A stretch of 64,000 nt of DNA from Adlercreutzia faecimuris (lineage in GTDB: Bacteria; Actinomycetota; Coriobacteriia; Coriobacteriales; Eggerthellaceae). The notes under the pieces were generated by a model, which saw only the letters and a list, made by a program, of their open reading frames with translations, ran no database searches and was not told where the DNA came from. The stretch is taken from assembly GCF_022669055.1 (NCBI RefSeq), contig NZ_JAJMLW010000004.1, forward strand, positions 232,183 through 296,182, written 5' to 3'. Shown one piece after another: positions 23,368 to 30,552 of the stretch; position 1 is the stretch's first letter, and every line of letters starts with the position of its first letter. A program made the translations under genes and the position numbers.

Positions 23368-23913
23368 TCATTGATTTACTTTTTTGCTGATGCGCTCTTT
23401 GCGCTTCTGCGCCGCCTTGATCTCGCGGCGAAGGTTCCCTGCTAGGCACTCCTCGCAGGCAAGGGCATGGGCCTCATCGGCCTTCGCCCTCTCGTAGTAG
23501 GAAAGCCCCTCAGTGTTGGGCGCCTTCGGCATCGGGTCGCGGCGCGATTCGGTCTCCGCCTCTGTCTTCTCGTAGGTGTCCCGCTCGTCAAGGGGGAGGC
23601 GCGGCAGCAGTTCCGCGATTCCTGCATGGATGTTGGCCAGCTGCTCGCGCCTGCGGCACGGCTCGCAGATGCCGTCGCAGCCTAGGTGGCCTGAGAGGCA
23701 TCCGCACGAGGGGCACGGCTCAAGCTTTGGGCGGTAGTGCCTGAGGCTCACGGGAATGCCTTGCATCCTCAGCGCCTTGGCCTTCTGCTTGACCGATTCG
23801 TTCGACCTTCTGAGGTGCTGGCATATCTCCCGCCTGGGGATGCGGCCGGCGTTCTCGATCAGGTATCGCTCATCGGCGACCTTCCAGTCGTTGCGCCTTC
23901 CGCCCTTACGCAC
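23368..23913 (-). CDS. Phage helix-turn-helix/zinc-ribbon protein
   Basis: A 181-residue protein starting at GTG with GAGG upstream, overlapping RusA by 8 bases. Residues 5-50 look like an HTH of the SANT/Myb or sigma-like kind: W-K-V-A-D-E-R-Y-L-I-E-N-A-G-R-I-P-R-R-E-I-C-Q-H-L-R-R-S-x-E-S-V-K-Q-K-A. Residues 65-90 hold C-P-S-C-G-C-L-S-G-H-L-G-C-D-G-I-C-E-P-C, a zinc ribbon. A final charged helix follows. Possibly a phage transcription factor; not assigned further. Confidence 0.72.
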   Translation of the reverse strand: MRKGGRRNDWKVADERYLIENAGRIPRREICQHLRRSNESVKQKAKALRMQGIPVSLRHYRPKLEPCPSCGCLSGHLGCDGICEPCRRREQLANIHAGIAELLPRLPLDERDTYEKTEAETESRRDPMPKAPNTEGLSYYERAKADEAHALACEECLAGNLRREIKAAQKRKERISKKVNQ

Positions 23914-24409
23914 CCGGCACCTCGCAATAGGTCACCTCGATCTCAAGCCAGTCGAAGTCCCCGACGCGCGGGGCCTTGAGCGGGATGCTCGTCACGATCT
24001 GGCTGTCATCCTTGTAGGCGATGCCGTTGAGGGCATCCTCCACCAGCTTCACGATGTTGGAGGCGTCGGGCTTCATGGTGTCCTGCTCGCCCCTGCGGCG
24101 CTTCGGCCATGAGACCGGCACGTGGCGGTGGCTCACCACCGTCATCACCACGGGGCCGTCGAAGCCTGAGCGGATGAGGCCGCGAGCCGCCTTGTAGCGG
24201 TCGGCGATGCAGTCCATTGCCTTCTGGTGCTTCCGGGCGTTGTGGATGCGGGGTCGGCCGCCTCTGGTGTCCACGCGGGGGCGCATCCACGCAACCACCT
24301 CAGGGAGGTCGGCGCAGTCGCACTTGATGCGAGTGCACACCGTCTCGATCTCCTCAAGGCCGAGGTAGGCTAGGATGGGCTTGCGGGCTTGCGCCAGGTA
24401 GGGGTTCAT
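23906..24409 (-). CDS. RusA-type Holliday junction resolvase
   Basis: A 167-residue protein whose ATG overlaps the upstream stop (ATGA). The conserved RusA patch is K-P-D-A-S-N-I-V-K-L-V-E-D-A-L-N-G-I-A-Y-K-D-D-S-Q-I-V near residues 114-138, which carries the metal-binding aspartates. The V-S-H-R-H-V-P-V-S-W-P-K region before it forms the basic surface. The first 40 residues (A-Y-L-G-L-E-E-I-E-T-V-C-T-R) are an extra N-terminal segment compared with the usual 120-residue RusA. It resolves junctions left by the recombination module. Confidence 0.88.
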   Translation of the reverse strand: MNPYLAQARKPILAYLGLEEIETVCTRIKCDCADLPEVVAWMRPRVDTRGGRPRIHNARKHQKAMDCIADRYKAARGLIRSGFDGPVVMTVVSHRHVPVSWPKRRRGEQDTMKPDASNIVKLVEDALNGIAYKDDSQIVTSIPLKAPRVGDFDWLEIEVTYCEVPGA

Positions 24410-24843
24410 GCCGCCTCCCCTCGGTACAGGCCCACCGCGTCCTGCCAGCACTTGACCGGGAAGAACGTGTTGCGGGCGACGTTGTCGTGCCAGACGTTCT
24501 CGAAGTCGATGCCGTGGCGGTCGATTTCCGCAGAGTTCGGGAAGATGACCGTGGCCAGTTCCGGCCTGAACATGAGCAGGTAGCGGCTGAGCACCGACCA
24601 GAGGTTGTTGTCGAAGCGGAACTCCATGCACTCGGTGATGGCCATACCCTGCTGCTGGGCGAGGATGAACAGGTCGCCGCGCCGGATGCGGGGCAGCCCG
24701 TCGGCCTTGGCCTGCTCGCAGAGGTTCACGAGCCTGAGCCACTTGCGGGGGTAGTCATCGGCTATCCAGCAGCAGGCCTCCTCGACGCGCATGAGGGGGG
24801 TGCGCTGCACCCCGTCGTACAGCTGCTTGCAGACCTCAGCCAT
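24406..24843 (-). CDS. Hypothetical phage protein (145 aa)
   Basis: A 145-residue protein with GGAGG before its ATG, which overlaps the stop of the small membrane protein. It contains a tryptophan/arginine-rich segment (D-D-Y-P-R-K-W-L-R-L-V-N-L-C-E-Q-A-K) and a C-terminal W-H-D-N-V-A-R-N-T-F-F-P-V. The I-R-R-G-D-L-F-I-L-A-Q-Q-Q-G stretch resembles a small HTH. Function not recognised. Confidence 0.65.
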   Translation of the reverse strand: MAEVCKQLYDGVQRTPLMRVEEACCWIADDYPRKWLRLVNLCEQAKADGLPRIRRGDLFILAQQQGMAITECMEFRFDNNLWSVLSRYLLMFRPELATVIFPNSAEIDRHGIDFENVWHDNVARNTFFPVKCWQDAVGLYRGEAA

Positions 24844-25009
24844 GGCGCACCTCCGTGAAGAAGTGCTCGGCGGCCCCGTAGCCGACCTGGTAGGCGCATC
24901 CGTAGCCCCAGAGAACCGAGGCGACGCAGAACGCCGTGACAATCACGAGGAGAACGTCCGCGATGCGGTAAGATTTGCGGTGAGCCGCTTTCCTGCGAGT
25001 TGGCGGCAT
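24836..25009 (-). CDS. Small phage membrane protein (57 aa)
   Basis: A 57-residue protein with a basic start (M-P-P-T-R-R-K-A-A-H-R-K) and one clear transmembrane helix (I-A-D-V-L-L-V-I-V-T-A-F-C-V-A-S-V-L-W-G). It overlaps the 3' part of the upstream 72-codon gene in a different frame and its stop overlaps the next start, a normal coupling. Ribosome site is weak. Could be a superinfection or membrane factor; no evidence beyond topology. Confidence 0.5.
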   Translation of the reverse strand: MPPTRRKAAHRKSYRIADVLLVIVTAFCVASVLWGYGCAYQVGYGAAEHFFTEVRHG

Positions 25010-25161
25010 CCGGAAGGGGCGGCAGGCATCAAGTCCGTGGCGGGGTTGTTCCTTCGCTCCTTCCATTCCCTGAATCGGCGCTCGTTTTCGGGGTTCTCGT
25101 AGAACCTGCCCATGTGCTGCATCAGTACGCTGCACATGGACCGCTGCGCCGGTGTCATCAC
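24943..25161 (-). CDS. Small phage protein (72 aa)
   Basis: A 72-residue gene whose ATG overlaps the previous stop (ATGA). The first part, with R-S-M-C-S-V-L-M-Q-H-M-G-R-F-Y-E-N-P-E-N-E-R-R-F-R, looks like a folded helical protein; the last 20 residues overlap the membrane protein gene. Not recognised. Confidence 0.5.
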   Translation of the reverse strand: MMTPAQRSMCSVLMQHMGRFYENPENERRFREWKERRNNPATDLMPAAPSGCRQLAGKRLTANLTASRTFSS

Positions 25162-25364
25162 GCCGCCTCATCTTGGATGTCCTCGTACTCGTAGGCGGCA
25201 GGCGGCAGCTGGTAGGAGCCGTCCTCATCCTCGTCATCGTCGGCGAAGGCCTCCTCCTGGCCGTCGATCACCTCGCCGCTGCCCGTGTCCACGAACATGA
25301 CGGTCTTGCCGCTCTTGATGTTGCAGCCTGTGAAGCAGGCGCGCACTTTGACGATGTTCTCCAT
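25158..25364 (-). CDS. Small acidic phage protein (68 aa)
   Basis: A 68-residue protein with a strand-rich start (I-V-K-V-R-A-C-F-T-G-C-N-I-K-S-G-K-T-V-M-F-V) and a very acidic middle (F-A-D-D-D-E-D-E-D-G). The stop overlaps the next gene's start. It has a normal ribosome site. Function unknown; acidic small proteins of this kind are often host-takeover or anti-defence factors, but that is only a category guess. Confidence 0.6.
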   Translation of the reverse strand: MENIVKVRACFTGCNIKSGKTVMFVDTGSGEVIDGQEEAFADDDEDEDGSYQLPPAAYEYEDIQDEAA

Positions 25365-25366
25365 GG

Positions 25367-25579
25367 TTAGCCCTCCTCGGCCATGACGATGACGGATCCG
25401 AACTCGGCCTTGAGGTAGTAGCCGTTGTCGGTGATGGCATCCAGCACGTAGCTGGGCGCGTTCGTGATGCTCAGGCGGTTCTCGCCCGTGAGGCTTCCGA
25501 TGGTGAGGCTCACCATGTCCCCCTCTTGGCGGCTCTCGCAGATGAGGCCGACCACTTCCTTGATGGCGTTGTCGTTCAT
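25367..25579 (-). CDS. Small phage protein (70 aa)
   Basis: A 70-residue protein: N-D-N-A-I-K-E-V-V-G-L-I-C-E-S at the start, then L-T-I-G-S-L-T-G-E-N-R and A-E-F-G-S-V-I-V-M-A near the end, a mixed alpha/beta pattern. GGAGG precedes the ATG. It belongs to the leftward early operon of small genes. No family recognised. Confidence 0.62.
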   Translation of the reverse strand: MNDNAIKEVVGLICESRQEGDMVSLTIGSLTGENRLSITNAPSYVLDAITDNGYYLKAEFGSVIVMAEEG

Positions 25580-25591
25580 GTTGGTCCTCCT

Positions 25592-25789
25592 CTACAGGCC
25601 CTTGATTTCCTCGATCAGCTTGGTGCCGAGGTTCGCGGCGTTCTCCTTGGCCTCTGCCTCCAAGATGGCGGCGTAGGCGGTGCCGAGTTCGGCCACGGCA
25701 TACATGCCTTCGGGGTTGTTCGCGGCCTTCTCGATCGTGTTGGCCACCGCTTCCTTGACGCGGTAGGTGAGGGACTTGATCTCTTCCAT
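25592..25789 (-). CDS. Small helical phage protein (65 aa)
   Basis: The ATG at 25789 is preceded by AGGAAAG. The product is helical and acidic (M-E-E-I-K-S-L-T-Y-R-V-K-E-A-V-A-N-T-I-E-K-A) and ends E-E-I-K-G-L, echoing its own N-terminus. Function not recognised. Confidence 0.62.
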   Translation of the reverse strand: MEEIKSLTYRVKEAVANTIEKAANNPEGMYAVAELGTAYAAILEAEAKENAANLGTKLIEEIKGL

Positions 25790-25808
25790 GTCTTTCCTTT
25801 CTTGATTG

Positions 25809-26030
25809 CTAGCTTGCTGCTTTCTGCTCGCGCAGATCGTCCAACGATTTGCCGAACACTTCGGCGATGGCGCAGGCCTGCGGGAAGCTGATGCCCCGCT
25901 GCCCGTAAATCCACGCCTTGAGGGTGCCGACGGGCACGCCGATGCGCTCGGCAAGTTCGTCATACGTGACGCCCGAATCGACGCACCAGGCTCGCACGCG
26001 GCGGCCGTTGAACGTGAACTGGTCGGCCAT
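25809..26030 (-). CDS. Cro-like XRE-family DNA-binding protein
   Basis: A 73-residue HTH protein: G-V-T-Y-D-E-L-A-E-R-I-G-V-P-V-G-T-L-K-A-W-I-Y-G-Q-R-G around residues 20-46 is a classic XRE helix-turn-helix. It lies in the leftward early operon, opposite the rightward repressor gene. Its position resembles Cro or an early antirepressor that shuts off the repressor promoter. A GGAGG ribosome site precedes the ATG. Confidence 0.85.
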   Translation of the reverse strand: MADQFTFNGRRVRAWCVDSGVTYDELAERIGVPVGTLKAWIYGQRGISFPQACAIAEVFGKSLDDLREQKAAS

Positions 26031-26188
26031 ATGGTTCCTCCTTCCTGTTGCTCGCAGTGACCTGGGGGATGCAATGCCGTGGCGGGGATTGCATCTGCCA
26101 ACTCAATGGGGAGGGGTGCCCCGCCTTGTTAACGTCGTGACGGGTAACCTGACGGATGAGTTTTTGGGGTCTGCTCAAGACCCGCTGC

Positions 26189-26893
26189 CTAGCGGCTGAG
26201 GATGACGCGCGCGAGGTCTTCGTGGATGCGCTCATCGGAGACGCCGAACAGGTGGGCGATGAGTTCCTGCTGGGCGCATGCGCACTGCGCGGCGGGTATG
26301 ACCTCCATCTGCTGGTGCTTCTCGCACAGCGTGCGGTCATCCTTGAAGGACTTGTTGGCCTCGACGGCGCTGAGGAAACGCTCCTCGGCATCTGCGGCGA
26401 ACTTGATGGCCTCGCGGTATAGCTGCTCGTTCTTCATGGCTGCCCCCACGATGCTGAGGCGGTAGTCGTGCACCTCGTAGGTGACGCGGCAGACGGTGAA
26501 GCGGCAGTAGTCCCAAGGGTCGGCCGCGCAGTCCTCAGGCACCACGTTGCCGCGCTTGAATCCGAACTCGGTGGCCACGTCGCGGACCCACTGGGCGGCG
26601 GCCTCGTCCATGGTTCCCACGAACACGGCCTCAAGAGCCGCGACGATCTGGAGGGCGGCTTCCAGCCCCTCGCCCGTAGCGAGGTCATGCCCACGGTCGA
26701 ATGCGTAGACCTCCTGGCCGAACTGATCGCGGACGCACAGCTTGGAGACGTTGCCGCCGTCTTGGAAGCGCGGGGTGGGGATTCCGAACTGGCTGGGGGC
26801 CTTGAAGACCTTGGCCTCGTAGGTGTAGCCCTCGTGCTCGCCGTGCACCCAATTGGAGCGGCCAGCGTCGAACTTCTTGCGGTTGATTTCCAT
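26189..26893 (-). CDS. First gene of the leftward early operon (234 aa, unknown)
   Basis: A 234-residue protein. The ATG at 26893 has GAAGGAAGGAA upstream and is preferred to the longer open frame starting at 26983, which would run through the promoter. Residues 15-75 (W-V-H-G-E-H-E-G-Y-T-Y-E-A-K-V-F-K-A-P-S-Q-F-G-I) resemble a short domain seen in phage early proteins; the name is not certain. Residues 130-234 are helical and end with L-I-A-H-L-F-G-V-S. As the first gene after the leftward promoter it would be repressed in the lysogen and expressed at once on induction. A short hairpin without a T tract follows at 26167-26183. Confidence 0.68.
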   Translation of the reverse strand: MEINRKKFDAGRSNWVHGEHEGYTYEAKVFKAPSQFGIPTPRFQDGGNVSKLCVRDQFGQEVYAFDRGHDLATGEGLEAALQIVAALEAVFVGTMDEAAAQWVRDVATEFGFKRGNVVPEDCAADPWDYCRFTVCRVTYEVHDYRLSIVGAAMKNEQLYREAIKFAADAEERFLSAVEANKSFKDDRTLCEKHQQMEVIPAAQCACAQQELIAHLFGVSDERIHEDLARVILSR

Positions 26894-26945
26894 GGTTGTT
26901 CCTTCCTTCTTTATGTACACGCTGTGTGTCTGCTCCTCTAAAATC

Positions 26946-27014
26946 AGATACTCAACGCATCGACTGAAAAGAAGAATAGACACTCAGAGTATCTATGTCA
27001 ACCCTAGAGTGTCT
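26946..27014. promoter_or_regulatory. Repressor operators between the divergent phage promoters
   Basis: The 17-bp palindrome AGACACTCAGAGTATCT (26978-26994) lies in the spacer of the leftward promoter. Related half-sites occur at 26946-26953 (AGATACTC) and 27007-27014 (GAGTGTCT), the latter just upstream of both -35 boxes. Occupation of the palindrome would block the leftward early promoter; the outer half-sites may give cooperativity or autoregulation. Confidence 0.75.
26973..27001 (-). promoter_or_regulatory. Leftward early promoter (PL-like)
   Basis: On the minus strand, TTGACA (27001-26996) is followed after exactly 17 bases by TATTCT (26978-26973). The repressor operator palindrome fills the spacer. 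It drives the 234-residue early gene and the long leftward operon. Confidence 0.85.
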
Positions 27015-27019
27015 AAAAG

Positions 27020-27048
27020 TTGAAAAAAGGAGGCGGAGCGTGTACTAT
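27020..27048 (+). promoter_or_regulatory. Rightward repressor promoter
   Basis: TTGAAA (27020-27025), 17-base spacer, TACTAT (27043-27048), then the repressor gene with AAAGG before its ATG at 27083. Its -35 is close to the half-operator at 27007-27014, so the repressor may control its own level. Confidence 0.82.
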
Positions 27049-27082
27049 TCGGGTTGTCTGAAATATCCCGAAAGGCGCAAAA

Positions 27083-27472
27083 ATGGAACTTAAACTGATG
27101 CAGTTGCGCAAGGCTGCGGGATACAAAAGCCGCGATGCTTTTGCCGCAGTTATCGGCGTTAAGCCACTGACCTACAAGACCTGGGAAACGGGTGAGCGCA
27201 ATATGAACTTCGCGCAGGCGTGCATGGTGGCTGATGCGCTCGGCTGCTCGCTTGACGAGTTGGCAGGGCGCCCACAGTACGCCGGCAGCTATTCCGATCG
27301 TCGGCAGGCCGTCCTGAACGATGACTACGCCCACCTCTCCGATGCGGGCAAGGATGCGGCAGCCGGAGCGGTTCGGGGAATCCGCGCTTCCGAGGGCGTG
27401 CGCCGGACTGAGGAAAAAAATGCGGGCGAAGGGGATGCGCCTGATACTGAATCCCAGGTATCGGTAGCGTAG
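27083..27472 (+). CDS. Phage repressor (CI-like XRE-family)
   Basis: A 129-residue protein with an XRE helix-turn-helix at residues 5-60: L-R-K-A-A-G-Y-K-S-R-D-A-F-A-A-V-I-G-V-K-P-L-T-Y-K-T-W-E-T-G-E. The C-terminal half is acidic and without a LexA-type peptidase domain, so induction by self-cleavage is not expected; another mechanism such as an antirepressor or ClpP must release it. It stands beside the integrase, divergent from the early genes, as in a typical lysogeny module. Confidence 0.85.
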   Translation: MELKLMQLRKAAGYKSRDAFAAVIGVKPLTYKTWETGERNMNFAQACMVADALGCSLDELAGRPQYAGSYSDRRQAVLNDDYAHLSDAGKDAAAGAVRGIRASEGVRRTEEKNAGEGDAPDTESQVSVA

Positions 27473-27480
27473 GGAACCCC

Positions 27481-29037
27481 ATGGAGTACAGCCTCTGCAA
27501 AAAGCCAAGGCCTGGGCGCCGCGCCGCATCCTACGCGCGCTTCTCCTCCCACAACCAGAGAAGCGAGAGCATCGAGATACAGCACGACAACAACCTGGCG
27601 TACTGCGCCATCGAAGACCTCGACGTGGTGGCCATCTACTCGGACGAGGCGAGGTCCGGGCGCAACACCAACCGCGCGGACTTCCAGCGCATGGTCGCCG
27701 ATGCCAAGGCGGGGCTGTTCGATTACGTGGTCATATATAAGGTAGCCCGAATCATGCGCAACCGCGACGAGATGGCGCTGCTGCGCATCACGCTCAGGAA
27801 GCACGGGGTCGAGGTGCTGTATTCAGGCGAGAGCATAGGCACCGGCTCGGATGCCATCCTGCAGCTTGGCTTGAAGGAGGTGCTGGCCGAGTGGGAGAGC
27901 GCCCAGCTGGCCGAGCGCATAGTTGACGGTATCCAGAAGAACGCCGAGAGGTGCATGGCCAACGGCCAGCAGCTGTACGGCTGGGATATTGTGGAGGGCT
28001 ATTATGAGATAAACGAGGCCGAGGCGGGGGTGCTGAGGCGCGCGAAGGGCATGCTTTTCAACGGCAAGACCGTGGCGGAGATTGTGAGAGCGTTGGAAGG
28101 CCATACCACCAAGCGCGGAAAGCCCATCACCCACAACGCCCTGACCAAGATGCTCAAGCGGAAGCAGAACGCCGGGGTGTTCAGCTACGCGGGGCACGAG
28201 AAGGAGGGCGGCATGCCCGCCCTGTGGTCCATGGAGGAGCAGCGTATGATCTGGAAGATGCTGGGGGACGAGACGCGGCCGCGCAGGAAGGCCGGCAACG
28301 CCGACTTCCTTCTCACGGGCAAGCTGTGGTGCGGCAAGTGCGACACGCCCATGACGGGCACCAGCGGCACCGGCAAGTCGGGCAAGGTGTACTACTACTA
28401 TCAGGACAAGAAGGGCTGCGGGCGCAAGGTGCGCAAGGAGGCCATCGAGGAGAACGTGGCCGAGGCCGTGCGCGCCGCCCTGTCGGTGGAGGCCAACCGC
28501 GAGAAGATCGCCGACCTCATGTGCGAGTTCGAGAACGAGCGCGACGATACGCCGCAGAGCGCCATCATCGAGGGCGAACTCAAGGAGATAACGCTGGCAT
28601 ACGACCGCATATGGAAGGCCATCGAGCAGGGCATCGCGCCGCCGGGCGGCAAGGAGCGCGTGGACGAGCTCAAGGCGCGCGAGGAACTGCTGCAGGAGGA
28701 ACTGGCCACAGCCAAGGCCATCGAGGCGGTGAAGCTGGACCGCGACCGCGTGCTGTTCATGTTGGAGAGCATGGCCGAGATAGATGACCCCAAGGCGCTC
28801 ATCGACGTGTTCGTGTCGAAGGTGGTGCTCACCGGCGACGATGATTTGCATATATTCCACTACTTCGATGATAATGGCGGGGCACTTTCGCCAGGTGACG
28901 ATGGAGGGGGCGGTGTTCTCCCAAATGTGAACATGCTCCACCAAATGCCGAAGAGGCGGTTGACGGAAGTCAGCCGCCTCTTTTTTCGTGCGCGAGAGGC
29001 ACAGTCGGGAAGGCAAGTATTAGACTTAGTCCTATAG
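27481..29037 (+). CDS. Large serine recombinase (phage integrase)
   Basis: A 518-residue large serine recombinase. The catalytic domain has Y-A-R-F-S near 18-22 with S22 as the nucleophile, followed by the D-V-V-A-I-Y-S-D-E-A-R-S-G and N-T-N-R-A-D-F-Q-R segments. The recombinase domain spans about residues 165-270. A zinc ribbon follows at 280-320 with C284, C287 and C313; the usual cysteine in the Y-Y-Y-Y region is replaced by Q-D, so one metal ligand seems missing. A coiled coil follows (about 365-430). A rho-independent-type terminator hairpin lies inside the last 30 codons. The gene abuts the repressor by 8 bases. It would integrate and, with a directionality factor, excise the prophage. 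Confidence 0.93.
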   Translation: MEYSLCKKPRPGRRAASYARFSSHNQRSESIEIQHDNNLAYCAIEDLDVVAIYSDEARSGRNTNRADFQRMVADAKAGLFDYVVIYKVARIMRNRDEMALLRITLRKHGVEVLYSGESIGTGSDAILQLGLKEVLAEWESAQLAERIVDGIQKNAERCMANGQQLYGWDIVEGYYEINEAEAGVLRRAKGMLFNGKTVAEIVRALEGHTTKRGKPITHNALTKMLKRKQNAGVFSYAGHEKEGGMPALWSMEEQRMIWKMLGDETRPRRKAGNADFLLTGKLWCGKCDTPMTGTSGTGKSGKVYYYYQDKKGCGRKVRKEAIEENVAEAVRAALSVEANREKIADLMCEFENERDDTPQSAIIEGELKEITLAYDRIWKAIEQGIAPPGGKERVDELKAREELLQEELATAKAIEAVKLDRDRVLFMLESMAEIDDPKALIDVFVSKVVLTGDDDLHIFHYFDDNGGALSPGDDGGGGVLPNVNMLHQMPKRRLTEVSRLFFRAREAQSGRQVLDLVL

Positions 29038-29060
29038 AGAAGACGCCGGGGCGCTGCCCG
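28880..29060. other. Probable right attachment region (attR)
   Basis: Serine integrase genes usually lie next to their attachment site, and phage gene content stops here while host-like GC-rich sequence begins. The other prophage end is not in the window, so the core dinucleotide cannot be identified. The C-terminal tail of the recombinase frame after the zinc/coiled-coil part may lie at the junction. Confidence 0.35.
28953..28986 (+). terminator. Terminator hairpin within the recombinase 3' coding end
   Basis: A 12-bp stem with one G-T pair (GAGGCGGTTGAC to GTCAGCCGCCTC) and a GGAA loop, followed by six T. It lies 51 bases upstream of the annotated stop codon, so it overlaps the coding frame. 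Confidence 0.85.
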
Positions 29061-29156
29061 GACGGGCCCGTGGCCGGGCCGGACGGGCGGTGGATCGCCC
29101 GACGGGAGGGCGCCGGGCCGCCCCAGCGTGCGGGAGACACGCGGAAAGGAACCGCC

Positions 29157-30452
29157 ATGCTGTTCAAGAACATCGCCATCCTCGACGAGGACCTCGCTTA
29201 CCAGCCGGATCGCTGGGTGGGCGTGCGCGACGGCCGCATCGCCTACATCGGGGACGAGGCGCCTGCCGATGCCGACGCCTACGGCGAGGCCTACGACGGC
29301 GCCGGCAAGCTGCTCATGCCGGCCCTCTACAACGACCACGCCCACGCTCCCATGGTGCTTCTGCGCGGCTACGCCGAGAACCTGCCGCTCCAGGCGTGGC
29401 TCGAGCAGAAGTGCTGGCCCTTCGAGGCGAAGATCACGCCCGAGGACAACTACTGGGCGATGACGCTGGCCTGTGCCGAGCTGGCGCGCTACGGCGGCGT
29501 CAGCTTCTCGGACATGTACTACGCCACGCGCGAGCGCGCCCAGGCCGTCACCGAGGCGGGAATGAAGGCCAACCTGAGCGAGGGCCTGCTGGCCTTCGAG
29601 CCCAAGCCCTTCGCCGAGTACCCGCAGTGCGCCCTCAACGAGGAGCTCGTGCGCGAGCTGCACGGGTCGGCCGACGGGCGCATCCGCATCGACTACAACA
29701 TCCACGCCGAGTACACCTCCAACCCACAGGTGTGCGCCGAGGTGGCCGCCATCGCCCGCGAGAAGGGGCTGCGCGTACACTTGCACGCGTCCGAGACCCG
29801 AAGCGAGGTGGAGGAGTGCCGCGGCCGCCACGACGGCCTGAGCCCCATCGCCTACTTCGACTCCCTCGGCGTGCTCGACGGCGCGGTGACCGCCGCCCAC
29901 TGCGTGTGGGTGGACGACGCCGACATCGCCCTCCTGCGTGAGCGGGACGTGACCGTGGCTCACTGCCCGGCCTCCAACATGAAGCTGGGCAGCGGCTTCG
30001 CGCCCGTCGCCAAGATGCTCGACGCGGGCGTGCGGGTGGCGCTCGGCACCGACGGCATGGCGTCGAACAACAACCACAACCTGTTCCAGGACATGTACCT
30101 CATGGGGCTCATCGCCAAGGGCTCCACGCTCGACCCGGCCGTGGTCGACCCGCGTCAGGTGATCGAGGCGGCCACGCGCGCCGGCGCGCTGTCCCAGGGG
30201 CGTGAGGACTGCGGCCTGATCAGGGAGGGGATGCGCGCCGACGTGTGCGTGCTCGACGTGACGGGCCCGCAGTGGTGCCCCATGACGGCGCCCGCCTACA
30301 ACGTGCTCTACGCCGGGGACGGCTCCGACGTGGTGCTGACGATGTGCGACGGCGAGGTGGTCTACCGCGACGGCGCCTGGCCGACCATCGACGTCGAGCG
30401 CGCCAAGGCCGAGGTGGCCGCGCGCACGCGCCGCATCATCTCCGAGCTGTAG
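29157..30452 (+). CDS. Amidohydrolase-family metal-dependent deaminase (MtaD/SsnA-like)
   Basis: A 431-residue amidohydrolase. The ATG has GGAAAGG eight bases upstream. Metal-binding motifs are visible: N-D-H-A-H-A-P near residue 62, H-L-H-A-S-E near 205, A-A-H-C-V near 245, and the G-T-D-G-M near 300. The W-L-E-Q-K-C-W-P-F-E segment near 82-91 resembles the substrate loop of the S-adenosylhomocysteine/methylthioadenosine deaminase and chlorohydrolase group. The substrate is uncertain; it may deaminate a purine or related ring compound. It is the first chromosomal gene next to the prophage and ends before a convergent hairpin. Confidence 0.88.
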   Translation: MLFKNIAILDEDLAYQPDRWVGVRDGRIAYIGDEAPADADAYGEAYDGAGKLLMPALYNDHAHAPMVLLRGYAENLPLQAWLEQKCWPFEAKITPEDNYWAMTLACAELARYGGVSFSDMYYATRERAQAVTEAGMKANLSEGLLAFEPKPFAEYPQCALNEELVRELHGSADGRIRIDYNIHAEYTSNPQVCAEVAAIAREKGLRVHLHASETRSEVEECRGRHDGLSPIAYFDSLGVLDGAVTAAHCVWVDDADIALLRERDVTVAHCPASNMKLGSGFAPVAKMLDAGVRVALGTDGMASNNNHNLFQDMYLMGLIAKGSTLDPAVVDPRQVIEAATRAGALSQGREDCGLIREGMRADVCVLDVTGPQWCPMTAPAYNVLYAGDGSDVVLTMCDGEVVYRDGAWPTIDVERAKAEVAARTRRIISEL

Positions 30453-30496
30453 GCGCCGCGCGGGCGCGGGCCGGGCGCACGGGCTGCGCGGCGGGA

Positions 30497-30529
30497 GTCG
30501 GCGCGCCCGGGGTCGCCGGGCGCGCCGAC
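30497..30529. terminator. Hairpin between convergent amidohydrolase and LuxR-type genes
   Basis: A perfect 14-bp GC stem (GTCGGCGCGCCCGG) with a GGTCG loop, without a T tract on either strand. It likely serves as a bidirectional transcription barrier between the two convergent genes. Confidence 0.6.
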
Positions 30530-30552
30530 CTGGCGCGACCCGTCCCGCGGTC

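Larger units (their letters stand above)
1..29040. mobile_element. Temperate siphophage-type prophage (left end outside window)
   Basis: A continuous run of phage genes: serine recombinase, CI- and Cro-like repressors, recombination and replication genes, methyltransferases, terminase, portal, capsid, tail chaperones and tape measure. Nearly everything is on the minus strand except the recombinase and repressor at the right end. The base composition is less GC-rich than the chromosome that follows. The right boundary is set just after the recombinase stop at 29,037, because serine integrase genes usually abut their attachment site. The host-proximal tail, lysis genes and left attachment site are not in the window. 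All core structural genes seen look intact, so the element may be functional, but that is inference. Confidence 0.93.

Noticed and set aside
28900..29160. A tRNA gene as the prophage insertion site
   Set aside because: No tRNA-like sequence is present at the junction, and large serine recombinases often use protein-gene or intergenic sites instead.
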